Assembly (NCBI RefSeq): GCF_037977055.1
Contig: NZ_CP150274.1
Location: forward strand, 3,286,001 to 3,350,000
DNA length: 64,000 nt
From: Paenibacillus sp. FSL K6-1096
GTDB lineage: Bacteria; Bacillota; Bacilli; Paenibacillales; Paenibacillaceae
Reading direction: 5' to 3'
Shown piece by piece: positions 24,517-32,743 of the stretch; the stretch's first letter is position 1, and the number at the start of each line of letters is the position of its first letter. The translations under genes were made by a program, and so were the position numbers. The notes below the pieces were generated by a model. The model saw nothing but the letters and a program-made list of their open reading frames with translations, was not told the DNA's origin and did no database searches.

Positions 24517-24639
24517 CCGGTCTGCACGCCCCCATCGCCGCCCCGCCGTCTTCCATAAGCTGTAAACGCTGGGAAACCAGTTTTTCTGAAAAATTAGTGT
24601 TGCAGATATTACGAAACTTGATAAATAGGCATAATATAG

Positions 24640-24668
24640 TTGAAAAATAGCTCTTTAAGTACTAGAAT
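24640..24668 (+). promoter_or_regulatory. Candidate promoter for the riboswitch transcript
   Basis: TTGAAA (24640-24645) and TAGAAT (24663-24668) are 17 bases apart, about 105 bases ahead of the aptamer. Moderate match only. Confidence 0.35.
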
Positions 24669-24773
24669 TAAGCTTGTTTGCAGAAGTTAATATAACGAAG
24701 GAACCAGTTTCAGCTCTTTTTGTCGATTACAGTCGATCCATAAACTCCCTCATACAGTGTGTATATCATTGAT

Positions 24774-24872
24774 CTATTTCTAAAAGGCAAACTTCCCGAA
24801 AGGGCAGGACGCAAAGCAATGGGCCTAACAACGCAGTCGTAACCGCGTTCATGGTCGCCAGGCCGCCAATAG
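24774..24872 (+). ncRNA. Cyclic-di-GMP-I (GEMM) riboswitch
   Basis: The aptamer core is unmistakable: AGGCAAAC, a short stem with GAAA loop (CCCGAAAGGG), AGGACGCAAAGC, then GGGCCTAAC, with the closing stem CTATT (24774) and AATAG (24872). It sits in the leader of the DUF342 gene at 24982. Two short hairpins follow (24879-24898 and 24897-24912), sharing two bases, so only one can form fully. Neither has a clear T run, so the switch may act on translation or by a weak terminator. The ligand assignment follows from the class. Confidence 0.88.
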
Positions 24873-24981
24873 AGACCACGTAAGCCGGCTGTCTTACGGG
24901 AGTGTGCTCCCGCTTCCAGGCTTTATGATGTTCTTGTCTGTACGAATGCCATTGATTATACGAAAAAGTGAGGTAACTATA

Positions 24982-26589
24982 ATGCCGCAGCAGTTCATCG
25001 AACCAAAACGATATGAATTCGTGGAGTCCCTGATGCTTGAGCGGGGCGGTCTGCTGGATTCATTCTCTGTAGAGGGCCGAGCTTCTGACGGGACTAATGG
25101 AGATAAGAATGGAATCATCCTCGTGCAGAACAACCAGATTTTCATCACTCCCCCGCTGGCTGGCGGTATACCCGCCAGAATCTCTGCTGTTCACCCTGTT
25201 GTCCTGAAAATTAACGGCAAGACCGTCACAGAACCGACCGAGGTAACCGCAGCAGATGATATTACCTGGGAGATCTGCGAGAAGCCGCAGTATCAGATCA
25301 CTGCCTCCCCGGACAAGCTCAAAGTCTATTTCACCCTATACCGCGCAGAAAAGTACGCCTGGAATCTGGTCAACTCCCCCGCTGCCTGCGAGGCGGTCGT
25401 CCGCGCCCGGCCCAATCCGGCGGCACTGTTGTCCACACTTACTATAGAACAGATTATCGCTTCCCTGGATAACCGTTATATCCTGCGCAACCTGAACATC
25501 CCGGCCCTGTACGCAGAGCTTGAGAACCCTACCTATCTTCCGGTCTGCATCGCCGAAGGGCGGGCCCCGCGGCCCGGCAAGGAATCGCGGCTGGAGTTCA
25601 CGCTGCCGGAGCATACGCTGGCGGGCAACGGAATGCTCCAGGCGAATCACGGGGAGGAAGCGGCAGACCCGCTGGAGTATCTCCGCTTCCCCGGAGCCCC
25701 CTTCGCCTGGGAGGGCGAGGTCTTCGCCCGCAAGCTGCCGGCCGAAGACGGCATTCCCGGCTTCGATACAGACGGAGGCGTTCTGCCTCCGCCTCCGCCG
25801 CAGGATATCACCGTTACCGCAGGAAAGGATGTCCGTCTCCTGCCCTGCGGCAGCATTATGGCACTGCATTCCGGCCGTCCCCGGATCTGCGGAACAGGCG
25901 GCAGCGTCCGGACCTGCGATTTCCCGCCGGTCCGGCTTATGGCCCCGGAGATGATTGAGGAAGCCGGGGACTTCCTGTTCGCAGGCGATATCATTGTAAA
26001 TGGAGATTTGGAAGGGCCAGCATGTATTGAGGCGCTGGGGAACGTGTATATCTATGGCTGCGTAAGCAAGTCTACCATTATAGCAACCGGGAGCATCTAT
26101 ATAAGCGGCCACGTTACCGGCAGCAGCCTGTACGCCGGACTGGCCGGAGTGCAGCAGCACCGCCTGCACCGCCTCTCCAGTCTGCTGCTGGCCGAAGCGG
26201 AAGGGCTGCGGGAAGCTGCGGGGCAGTTGGCCCGGAATGTAGAGGCCCGTCAGCAATCCGTAAAATACGGGCTGGTGGTTATGCTGCTGCTGGAGGACAA
26301 ATACTGCCACTTTGGAGGCATGATTGATGGACTTCAATCCGCACTGGCTGTGATGAAAGGGGAGTCTGCGCCGGATACGGCCCAGCTCCGGCAGATGCTG
26401 GAGATCTTCGCCCATCCGGGCCAGTTCACTGAACATATTACAGATAGCCTGCTGGGCAGTCTCACCAAGCTGCTGCGCAGACTGGCCGGAGCTGTCGAGC
26501 AGCTTCAGGAGGAGCATGCGATGATCAGTCTGGCCGGCTCGCAGGACAGCCGTCTGGAGCCGGACGGAGCGCTGCTTCTGCGCGGGTGA
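24982..26589 (+). CDS. FapA/DUF342-domain protein
   Basis: A 535-residue protein of the FapA (DUF342) family. The N-terminal third is a mixed region (QNNQIFITPPLAGGIPARISA), the centre has the short beta-helix repeats typical of the family (GDIIVNGDLEGPACIEALGNVYIYGCVSKSTIIATGSIYISG), and the C terminus is helical. The start at 24982 follows GAGG at a proper distance; an in-frame GTG at 24904 lies inside the riboswitch tail and is rejected. FapA-type proteins are cytoplasmic, have been linked to motility and surface functions, and their biochemical role is open. Control by a cyclic-di-GMP riboswitch fits a surface-lifestyle role. Confidence 0.85.
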   Translation: MPQQFIEPKRYEFVESLMLERGGLLDSFSVEGRASDGTNGDKNGIILVQNNQIFITPPLAGGIPARISAVHPVVLKINGKTVTEPTEVTAADDITWEICEKPQYQITASPDKLKVYFTLYRAEKYAWNLVNSPAACEAVVRARPNPAALLSTLTIEQIIASLDNRYILRNLNIPALYAELENPTYLPVCIAEGRAPRPGKESRLEFTLPEHTLAGNGMLQANHGEEAADPLEYLRFPGAPFAWEGEVFARKLPAEDGIPGFDTDGGVLPPPPPQDITVTAGKDVRLLPCGSIMALHSGRPRICGTGGSVRTCDFPPVRLMAPEMIEEAGDFLFAGDIIVNGDLEGPACIEALGNVYIYGCVSKSTIIATGSIYISGHVTGSSLYAGLAGVQQHRLHRLSSLLLAEAEGLREAAGQLARNVEARQQSVKYGLVVMLLLEDKYCHFGGMIDGLQSALAVMKGESAPDTAQLRQMLEIFAHPGQFTEHITDSLLGSLTKLLRRLAGAVEQLQEEHAMISLAGSQDSRLEPDGALLLRG

Positions 26590-26640
26590 CAGCGGGCAGT
26601 AATGATCTGAGTCTGCTACAGCCTATCTATTCTCTGAACC

Positions 26641-26681
26641 AAGAAACGGCTGCCCCCTTCTCCAGGGAGCAGCCGTTTCTT
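26641..26681. terminator. Bidirectional terminator
   Basis: A perfect 13-base stem, AAGAAACGGCTGC (26641-26653) and GCAGCCGTTTCTT (26669-26681), separates the convergent DUF342 and DMT genes and includes the last bases of the DMT stop codon. Confidence 0.85.
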
Positions 26682-27597
26682 AGTCCTTGCCTGTTTCTGT
26701 TACCGGGGACTGCACAGCTTGCCTTGCGCTCCGGCCTATTCTGGCATTCACCAGGATAATACTGCCTACAATCAGCAACATGCCGATAACCAGATTCACC
26801 GTAATCTGCTCATGCATAAGAATTACACTTGAGCCGATCGATACCAGTGGAATCAGGAAGGTGAACGAACCCACCTTGCCCGCTTCCCCTTCATTGATGA
26901 GCTTGAAATAGACCATCCACCCAAGCGCGATCACAAACACCGCAATGAACAGTGTATTCGCTACAAAGGTTCCGCTCCAGTTAATATCACTCCAGCTCTC
27001 CGAGACGGAGCCTGCCGCCAGCAGGATAACTCCGCCGATCATGATCTGCATCGCTGTCATCCACAGCATATCGACCCGGACCGCATTGCGTTTGGTGTAG
27101 ACCGTCGCCAGCGCCCAACTGACCGCACTGGCTAAGGCCAGCAGTACACCGACCGCCGAGATACTGCCAGTCAATCCCCCAATACTTAATGAACCGACCC
27201 CAAGGAATCCGATGACAAGCCCGGCAATCTTAAGCCCGTACATCCGCTCACCCAGCCAGAGCCAGGCAAAGATCCCCAGCAGCACCGGCTGCAGGAATAC
27301 AATCGCCGAGAATAGCCCTGACGGCACATACTGCAGGCCAACCGTCTGAAAGCCATAGTAGAAGACTATACTTAGGAAAGCAGACGTCAGATAGACTGGC
27401 CAGAGCTGCCGGAAATGCAGCCGCCTCCAATTCGGCATGGCGGCAAGAATCAGCAGAATACCGGCAATGACCGTACGGATGCCGGCAAACAGCAAGGGCG
27501 GAGCGTAGGTTAAGGCTATTTTGGAGAGCGGCCAGTTAATTCCCCAGACCAGAACCAGGAAGATTAACAAGCCTATCGTTTGGTTTCGCTTCTGCAT
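26680..27597 (-). CDS. EamA/DMT-family transporter
   Basis: A 305-residue protein with ten predicted helices in two EamA repeats, as in RhaT/YdcZ-type drug and metabolite exporters (VWGINWPLSKIALTYAPPLLFAGIRTVIAG, then AVSWALATVYTKR at the start of the second repeat). Substrate unknown. It is divergent from the LysR-type gene at 27694, a layout in which the regulator often controls the exporter. Confidence 0.85.
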   Translation of the reverse strand: MQKRNQTIGLLIFLVLVWGINWPLSKIALTYAPPLLFAGIRTVIAGILLILAAMPNWRRLHFRQLWPVYLTSAFLSIVFYYGFQTVGLQYVPSGLFSAIVFLQPVLLGIFAWLWLGERMYGLKIAGLVIGFLGVGSLSIGGLTGSISAVGVLLALASAVSWALATVYTKRNAVRVDMLWMTAMQIMIGGVILLAAGSVSESWSDINWSGTFVANTLFIAVFVIALGWMVYFKLINEGEAGKVGSFTFLIPLVSIGSSVILMHEQITVNLVIGMLLIVGSIILVNARIGRSARQAVQSPVTETGKD

Positions 27598-27693
27598 TCC
27601 TTCACCCCTTGCCTTGTTTTCTTATCAAATGATACAATAGTTCTAGTCATAATTGAAATGAATAATAATCATGAGGGGCATAACAAATAAGAT

Positions 27694-28617
27694 ATGAACA
27701 ACACTCAGATTCGTCTGTTTGTCTTAATCGCCGAGAGCCGCAGCTTCACCAGAGCCGGCGAGGAGCTGAATATGACCCAGCCTGCGGTCAGCCGGGCCAT
27801 CTCCGCCCTTGAAGCGGAGCTGGATGTGAAGCTGCTGGTGCGTGACCGGCGCAACGGGCTGATGCTGACCGGTATCGGCAAGCGGATTCTGGTCATCTGT
27901 CGCAGCATTCTCAGCGGCCTCGACAAGATTGACCAGGAGATCGCCGCCGAGAAGGGGCTGGAGAAGGGCCACATCCGCATTGGCGCTTTTCCGGTTGCCG
28001 CCGCTTATTTTGTCCCGAAGATCATACGCACCCTCTCAGCCCGGTACCCCGGCATCGGGATCAGCCTGCATGAAGGCTCGGTTGCCGAGGTGAAGGAATG
28101 GCTGGCCTCACGCTACATTGACATAGGTCTGGTGATTTCTCCAGGGGAAGAGTTCGATGCCGTGCCCCTGTTCCGGGAGAAGCTCTACGCCGTGCTTCCC
28201 CGTGAGCACAGGCTTGCGCAGCACCCGGTTATTAGTGTGAAGGAGTTGGAAGACGAGCCTATGCTGCTCTGCAGGTCAGGCTATGAGCCTCCTGTTGTAG
28301 AGGTATTCCGCAGAGCCGGCAGCACAATGAACGTGAAATTTGAAGTGAGCAGCTACCCTACCTCGTTGAATATGATTAAGGAGGGACTTGCTGTCGGCGT
28401 CATGTCCCAGCTCTCCCTCCTGTCACTGCCGCCGGATGTCGTCGTCCGGGAGCTTGCTGAGGGGGCTTACCGTGATATTCACCTGGCTGTCCCTTCCCTG
28501 CAGGAGGCCTCGATTGCCGTACAGGTTGCGATAGATACCGCAACGCAGCTATTCTCCGGTACAGAGGCTCCATTGCCGTCCCCGGCCGGAGGTGCAGGAC
28601 ACACTACTATGACCTGA
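27694..28617 (+). CDS. LysR-family transcriptional regulator
   Basis: A 307-residue LysR-type regulator. The N-terminal winged helix is standard (IRLFVLIAESRSFTRAGEELNMTQPAVSRAISALEAELDVKLL), followed by a periplasmic-binding-like effector domain (KGHIRIGAFPVAAAYFVPKIIRTL). The DMT gene is divergent, 96 bases away, and the aldo/keto reductase gene follows 12 bases downstream, so both are candidate targets. The effector is unknown. Confidence 0.9.
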   Translation: MNNTQIRLFVLIAESRSFTRAGEELNMTQPAVSRAISALEAELDVKLLVRDRRNGLMLTGIGKRILVICRSILSGLDKIDQEIAAEKGLEKGHIRIGAFPVAAAYFVPKIIRTLSARYPGIGISLHEGSVAEVKEWLASRYIDIGLVISPGEEFDAVPLFREKLYAVLPREHRLAQHPVISVKELEDEPMLLCRSGYEPPVVEVFRRAGSTMNVKFEVSSYPTSLNMIKEGLAVGVMSQLSLLSLPPDVVVRELAEGAYRDIHLAVPSLQEASIAVQVAIDTATQLFSGTEAPLPSPAGGAGHTTMT

Positions 28618-28629
28618 GGAGTGATTATT

Positions 28630-29604
28630 ATGCAATATAACCGTCTGGGACACAGCGGGCTGCAGGTATCCGCCCTGGGCCTGGGAACCAACTCGTTCGG
28701 TAAACGGGCTGACCAGGAGACCTCAATCCGCATCATCCACACCGCCATGGATCAGGGAATTAACTTCATCGATACGGCCAATATCTATGCCGGCTCCGAA
28801 TCGGAGCGGATCATCGGCCTTGCGCTCGAAGGCAGGCGCCAGGAGGCCGTGCTGACGACCAAGGCCGGTCTTCCGAAGCATGACGGCCCCGGCGGCAGCG
28901 GCTCCTCCCGCCGCCATCTGATGCAGGAGCTGGAGGGCAGCCTGCGCCGCCTGAAGACCGACTATGTGGATCTGTATCAGATCCATACCTTCGATCCCTA
29001 TACCCCGCTGGAGGAGACGCTCCGCACGCTCGATGATATGATCACAGCGGGCAAAGTGCGCTATATCGGCGCCTCCAACTATGCCGCCTGGGAGCTGATG
29101 AAGGCGCTCGGCATCAGCGAAGCCCGGCACTGGGCCAAGTATATATCCATCCAGTGCAGCTACTCGCTGGCTGACCGCACCCCGGAGACCGAACTGCTGC
29201 CATTGTGCCTGGATCAGGGCCTTGGGATCATCCCTTACTTCCCGCTGGCCGGAGGCATTCTCACCGGCAAATACGCTTCCGGCGGCAGCGCTCCTGCTGC
29301 TTCCAGAGCAGTCACCGATCCGAACTTCCGCCGCTTCCTGACCCCGGAGCGAATCTCGCTTGGGGAGCAGGTTCAAGCAATAGCGGAGGAGCTGGGCACA
29401 ACACCTGCGGCACTGTCCCTGGCCTGGCTGATGAACCGGCCCGCCGTCTCCACGGTGATTGTCGGTGCCACCCGCGCGGAGCAGGTGCAGGAGAATCTGC
29501 TCAGCCTCTCCGTCCAGCCGGACGCAGCGGCGCTGGAGCGGCTGGAGCAGGCCAGCGCCGCCTTCCGCACCGGCGAGCCGTTCGCCTTCTACCGGCTGCC
29601 GTAA
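28630..29604 (+). CDS. Aldo/keto reductase
   Basis: A 324-residue NADPH-dependent oxidoreductase of the aldo/keto reductase family. The catalytic region is visible (FIDTANIYAGSESERIIG with Asp and Tyr, TTKAG with Lys, QIHTFDPYTPLEETLRTLDDMITAGKVRYIGASNY). I choose ATG 28630, nine bases after GAGGA, over the GTG at 28621. It lies 12 bases after the LysR-type gene and is probably cotranscribed. Substrate unknown. Confidence 0.9.
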   Translation: MQYNRLGHSGLQVSALGLGTNSFGKRADQETSIRIIHTAMDQGINFIDTANIYAGSESERIIGLALEGRRQEAVLTTKAGLPKHDGPGGSGSSRRHLMQELEGSLRRLKTDYVDLYQIHTFDPYTPLEETLRTLDDMITAGKVRYIGASNYAAWELMKALGISEARHWAKYISIQCSYSLADRTPETELLPLCLDQGLGIIPYFPLAGGILTGKYASGGSAPAASRAVTDPNFRRFLTPERISLGEQVQAIAEELGTTPAALSLAWLMNRPAVSTVIVGATRAEQVQENLLSLSVQPDAAALERLEQASAAFRTGEPFAFYRLP

Positions 29605-29749
29605 CCGCCGGCCGGTATCCATCCTCTGAGTCATTAACTGCTCATGGATAACTTTTCCTCAGCCTTCTTATGCTTTATAGAAAAACAGATTGTAGTGTGC
29701 TATACTTGGCACACAGGAAATTTAATTTTGTTTTCGGTAATAATAAAAA

Positions 29750-29779
29750 ATAGCCGTGATGTTGACGCATCACGACTAT
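29750..29779. terminator. Hairpin, second minus-strand terminator
   Basis: ATAGCCGTGATG and CATCACGACTAT pair with one mismatch. On the minus strand the stem runs into TTTTTTATTATT, so a transcript passing the first terminator would stop here. Confidence 0.6.
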
Positions 29780-29829
29780 CCAGACAATTTGCCAGTGGGC
29801 GACCACGGCGAGAGTTTCATTCTTACGCG

Positions 29830-29873
29830 AAAAACCACCGGATCAAGGGCCCAACCTATCGCCGGTGGTTTTT
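29830..29873. terminator. Bidirectional terminator in the toxin locus
   Basis: A perfect 12-base stem, AAAAACCACCGG (29830-29841) and CCGGTGGTTTTT (29862-29873), ends in a T run on both strands. The stop codon of the small peptide gene (29856-29858) lies inside the loop. Confidence 0.8.
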
Positions 29874-29984
29874 CTTGTCTTTACGTGGTTTCTGTTTCCG
29901 GTTGCACAAAGTCTTTAAGCCAGCAAAAATACCGACCATCTTCAGCAACACGTCCAGAAGCTTCACGAGCAGATCAAGTGACAC
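29856..29984 (-). CDS. Candidate type I toxin peptide
   Basis: A 42-residue ORF starting at GTG 29984 with GAGGGGG seven bases upstream. The product has a hydrophobic N-terminal helix (LDLLVKLLDVLLKMVGIFAGL) and a strongly basic tail (NRKQKPRKDKKNHRR), the usual build of small membrane toxins in type I systems. An extended -10 element (TGA then TATAAT, complement of 30050-30055) lies upstream. An opposing transcript and shared terminator complete the pattern. I do not match it to a named toxin family. Confidence 0.55.
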   Translation of the reverse strand: MSLDLLVKLLDVLLKMVGIFAGLKTLCNRKQKPRKDKKNHRR

Positions 29985-30049
29985 AGCGTCACCCCCTCTC
30001 GGGTAGCTTCGCCGTGTCATAAATCCCACCGGTTACTTGTCTATTTCCC

Positions 30050-30055
30050 ATTATA
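30050..30055 (-). promoter_or_regulatory. Extended -10 element for the toxin gene
   Basis: On the minus strand TGATATAAT forms an extended -10 box, giving a leader of about 60 bases before the GTG start at 29984. No good -35 box is seen. Confidence 0.45.
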
Positions 30056-30169
30056 TCAGGTTTGAACTATGGTCGATAGCTGGTCCGGTTAAGAAACCCC
30101 AATAGGTTACAGCCTGTTTCAAGCAGCTTATTTCTTCAATTGGATTCATGTAACTCAGGACTTTCTAAT

Positions 30170-31822
30170 CTACACCGCAGCAATAAACCGCTCCATATCC
30201 TCCTGCACCGTTGTTATTCCGCCGATGCCGAAGTTATCCACCAGTACCTTGGCCACATTAGGCGACAGGAACGCCGGAAGAGTCGGGCCAAGGTGAATGT
30301 TCTTCACGCCCAGATGGAGCAGCGCGAGCAGCACGATGACCGCCTTTTGCTCGTACCAGGCAATGTTGTAGGAGATCGGCAGATCGTTGATGTCTGCAAG
30401 GCCGAAGACCTCCTTCAGCTTCAGGGCAATGACGACCAGCGAGTAGGAATCATTGCACTGGCCGGCGTCAAGCACACGCGGAATCCCGCCGATGTCGCCA
30501 AGCGGCAGCTTGTTGTATTTGTATTTGGCGCAGCCGGCGGTAAGAATGACCGTATCCTGCGGCAGCTCTGACGCAAAGTCCGTATAATAGTTCCGGCTCT
30601 TCATCCGTCCGTCGCAGCCGGCCATAACGAAGAATTGCTTGATTGCGCCGCTCTCCACTGCTCCGACTACCTGATCCGCCACGTTCATTACAGCCGCATG
30701 GGCGAAGCCGCCGACAATCTCGCCTGTCTCAATCTCCACCGGAGCGTCGCAGCTCTTCGCCTGCTCAATAATGGCCGAGAAATCCTTCACGCCGTCTGCT
30801 CCTGCCGCGACATGAGGAACGCCCGGATAACCCGTGTTGCCTGTGGTGTACAGCCGGTGCTTGTAGCTGTCCTTCGGCGGTACGATGCAGTTCGTTGTCA
30901 TCAGAATCGGGCCGTTGAAGCTGGCGAACTCTTCATTCTGCTTCCACCAGGCATTGCCGTAGTTGCCCACGAAGTGGCTGTACTTCTTGAAGGCCGGATA
31001 ATAGTGGGCCGGCAGCATCTCGCTGTGTGTATACACGTCAACTCCGGTTCCCTCTGTCTGCTTCAGCAGCTCCTCCATATCCTTCAGATCATGTCCGCTG
31101 ATTAGAATACCGGGATTCGTACCAACTCCGATATTTACTTTGGTAATCTCCGGGTTGCCGTAAGCCGCCGTATTCGCACGGTCAAGCAGCGCCATCACAT
31201 CCACGCCGAACTTGCCGCATTCCAGCACAAGAGCCGTCAGCTCACCGCCGCTCAGGCTGTCATCCAGCGTTGCCGTCAAGCCTTTTTCCATAAAAGCATG
31301 TGCACCCGCTTCATAGAAGCCCAGCACCGCCGCATGCTCCATGTAGGCTGCCATGCCCTTCAGGCCATAGGTCAGCACCTCACGCAGGGAGCGGATATCC
31401 TCATGCTCTGTAGCAAGTACACCGACGGTTGCCGCCTTGTCCATCAGCTCTTCATCCGTACCCGCATTCCACTTCGCCGCGTCTTGATCAGACAGATACG
31501 CCGCCACTCCGGCATCCGCGACCCTGCTGCGCCATGTATCCCGCAGGGCCAGCCCCTCGCGGATCTTCGCGGTGAAATATTCCGGGACAAAATTGGCATT
31601 GGTAATGGTAGCGAACAAGCTCTCTATTATAAATTTCTCCGTCACCGGGTCGGTGATCCCCAGCTCGCGGCCGCTGCGCGCAAAAATGGCAATGCCTTTG
31701 AGTGTATATACCAGCAGGTCCTGCAGGTTGGCTACTTCACTGGTCTTGCCGCATACTCCCTGAATCGTACAACCCGTTCCCTTCGCCGCCTCCTGGCACT
31801 GAAAACAAAACATCTCGCTCAC
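30170..31822 (-). CDS. hcp: Hybrid cluster protein (hydroxylamine reductase)
   Basis: A 550-residue iron-sulfur-oxygen enzyme of the Hcp family, which reduces nitric oxide or hydroxylamine and protects against nitrosative stress. The N-terminal cysteine motif is present ([23 protein letters not shown]), as are hybrid-cluster segments [20 protein letters not shown] and [10 protein letters not shown] place the start at GTG 31822, eight bases after AAGGAG; ATG 31813 is the alternative. It is divergent from a Crp/Fnr-type regulator, and the shared palindrome lies at -41.5 from the predicted start, as expected for activation. Confidence 0.92.
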   Translation of the reverse strand: MSEMFCFQCQEAAKGTGCTIQGVCGKTSEVANLQDLLVYTLKGIAIFARSGRELGITDPVTEKFIIESLFATITNANFVPEYFTAKIREGLALRDTWRSRVADAGVAAYLSDQDAAKWNAGTDEELMDKAATVGVLATEHEDIRSLREVLTYGLKGMAAYMEHAAVLGFYEAGAHAFMEKGLTATLDDSLSGGELTALVLECGKFGVDVMALLDRANTAAYGNPEITKVNIGVGTNPGILISGHDLKDMEELLKQTEGTGVDVYTHSEMLPAHYYPAFKKYSHFVGNYGNAWWKQNEEFASFNGPILMTTNCIVPPKDSYKHRLYTTGNTGYPGVPHVAAGADGVKDFSAIIEQAKSCDAPVEIETGEIVGGFAHAAVMNVADQVVGAVESGAIKQFFVMAGCDGRMKSRNYYTDFASELPQDTVILTAGCAKYKYNKLPLGDIGGIPRVLDAGQCNDSYSLVVIALKLKEVFGLADINDLPISYNIAWYEQKAVIVLLALLHLGVKNIHLGPTLPAFLSPNVAKVLVDNFGIGGITTVQEDMERFIAAV

Positions 31823-31896
31823 TACCTTCACTCCTTCTCATATATGGGTGTACTGACCGGGACTACGCTACAGCCCCGCCTTTACAGTTACCAATA

Positions 31897-31902
31897 ATTG
31901 TA
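31897..31902 (-). promoter_or_regulatory. Predicted -10 box of hcp
   Basis: TACAAT on the minus strand, with no good -35 box at 17 bases upstream, as is usual for activator-dependent promoters. The start would be near 31890. Confidence 0.5.
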
Positions 31903-31919
31903 GTAGACTTTCGTCTATC

Positions 31920-31943
31920 AATCGGTAACGGATGTTACCGATT
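31920..31943. promoter_or_regulatory. Perfect palindrome between hcp and crp/fnr
   Basis: AATCGGTAAC (31920-31929) and GTTACCGATT (31934-31943) form perfect 10-base arms around GGAT. The centre, 31931.5, is 41.5 bases upstream of the predicted hcp start and 34 bases before the regulator start codon. A looser half copy, GTTACCAAT, lies near 31887-31895. It is the likely operator of the Crp/Fnr-type protein. Confidence 0.7.
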
Positions 31944-31965
31944 ACCATGAATGTGGAGGAAAGTT

Positions 31966-32670
31966 ATGAGACCGGAGCCTGCCGCACTGCAAGCCTGCCT
32001 GCTCTTCCGGGGGAAGTCCGCCGAGGAGATCAGCTTGCTGCTGGACACGCTGGCCTATTCCGTCAGCACTTACCGCAAGAATGCCATCATCCTTGCCGAA
32101 GGCGACCCGGCGGACCGGCTGGGCATTCTGCTCTCCGGCCGTGTGGAGGTGCAGAAGACGCATTCCACCGGCAGCAGCGTGACCATCGCCCATCTGAAGG
32201 AAGGGCAGACGATCTGCGAAGCCGTGTTATTCCGCAAAATAAATGTAGTACCCGCCACCGTAACTGCCACCGGCCCTTGTAGGGTCATGTTCATCAGCAA
32301 GCAGGAGCTGCTGCGGTTATTTGCGGCAGATGCGGATATCCTTACCCGCTTCATTGAGAATCTCTCCGAGCGGCTGGTGCTGGTCAACCGGAAGATTGAG
32401 AATCTGTCCGCCGGCCCGCTGCGCCGCCGGATTATCGACTTCCTGCTGGAGCAGGGTGAGCAGCAGGGCACGGACCAGCTGAAGCTGCCCTTCAGCCGGA
32501 AGGAATGGGCCGGGCATATGAATACCGCCCGCCCTTCGCTGTCCCGCGAGCTTGGATTCCTGCGCGACCAGGGCTGGATCGCCTTCAAGGGCAATGAAAT
32601 CACGCTGCTGGACCGGGGGCGGATGAATGATTACATTCAGAGCCTGCCTTCTTCTTCAGGCAACCTGTAG
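31966..32670 (+). CDS. Crp/Fnr-family transcriptional regulator
   Basis: A 234-residue regulator with an N-terminal cyclic-nucleotide-like beta barrel (GDPADRLGILLSGRVEVQKTHSTGSSVTIAHLKEGQ), a long dimer helix and a C-terminal helix-turn-helix (SRKEWAGHMNTARPSLSRELGFLRDQG). It lacks the cysteine cluster of Fnr. Start ATG 31966 follows GGAGG at proper distance. Divergence from hcp and the shared palindrome suggest it activates hcp in response to nitrosative stress or oxygen loss and may repress itself. The sensed signal is unknown. Confidence 0.88.
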   Translation: MRPEPAALQACLLFRGKSAEEISLLLDTLAYSVSTYRKNAIILAEGDPADRLGILLSGRVEVQKTHSTGSSVTIAHLKEGQTICEAVLFRKINVVPATVTATGPCRVMFISKQELLRLFAADADILTRFIENLSERLVLVNRKIENLSAGPLRRRIIDFLLEQGEQQGTDQLKLPFSRKEWAGHMNTARPSLSRELGFLRDQGWIAFKGNEITLLDRGRMNDYIQSLPSSSGNL

Positions 32671-32743
32671 GCCTCCTGAAGCCAGCGCCGAGACACACCC
32701 GCCCTTCCATTCCCATTGACATTACCGAGGAGGATGCAAGCAT

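Larger units (their letters stand above)
29701..29873 (+). ncRNA. Candidate antitoxin RNA
   Basis: An extended -10 promoter (TGC then TATACT, 29701-29706) would start a plus-strand RNA near 29713. It contains a stable hairpin (29750-29779) and ends at the strong bidirectional terminator 29830-29873, giving about 160 bases. Its 3' end is complementary to the end of the small basic peptide ORF on the other strand, the arrangement of Fst and TxpA/RatA type I toxin-antitoxin pairs. No protein-coding evidence is seen on this strand. Confidence 0.5.

Noticed and set aside
24296-24556. Minus-strand ORF with 17-residue repeats (VVEKPIT)
   Set aside because: The open frame follows from a 51-base repeat period. 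There is no supported ribosome site or start, and cluster 2 gives only partial matching frames.
29644-30006. Plus-strand protein-coding gene (120 codons)
   Set aside because: It runs through two hairpin terminators and lacks a start with ribosome site. The locus is better explained by an RNA opposite a small toxin gene.
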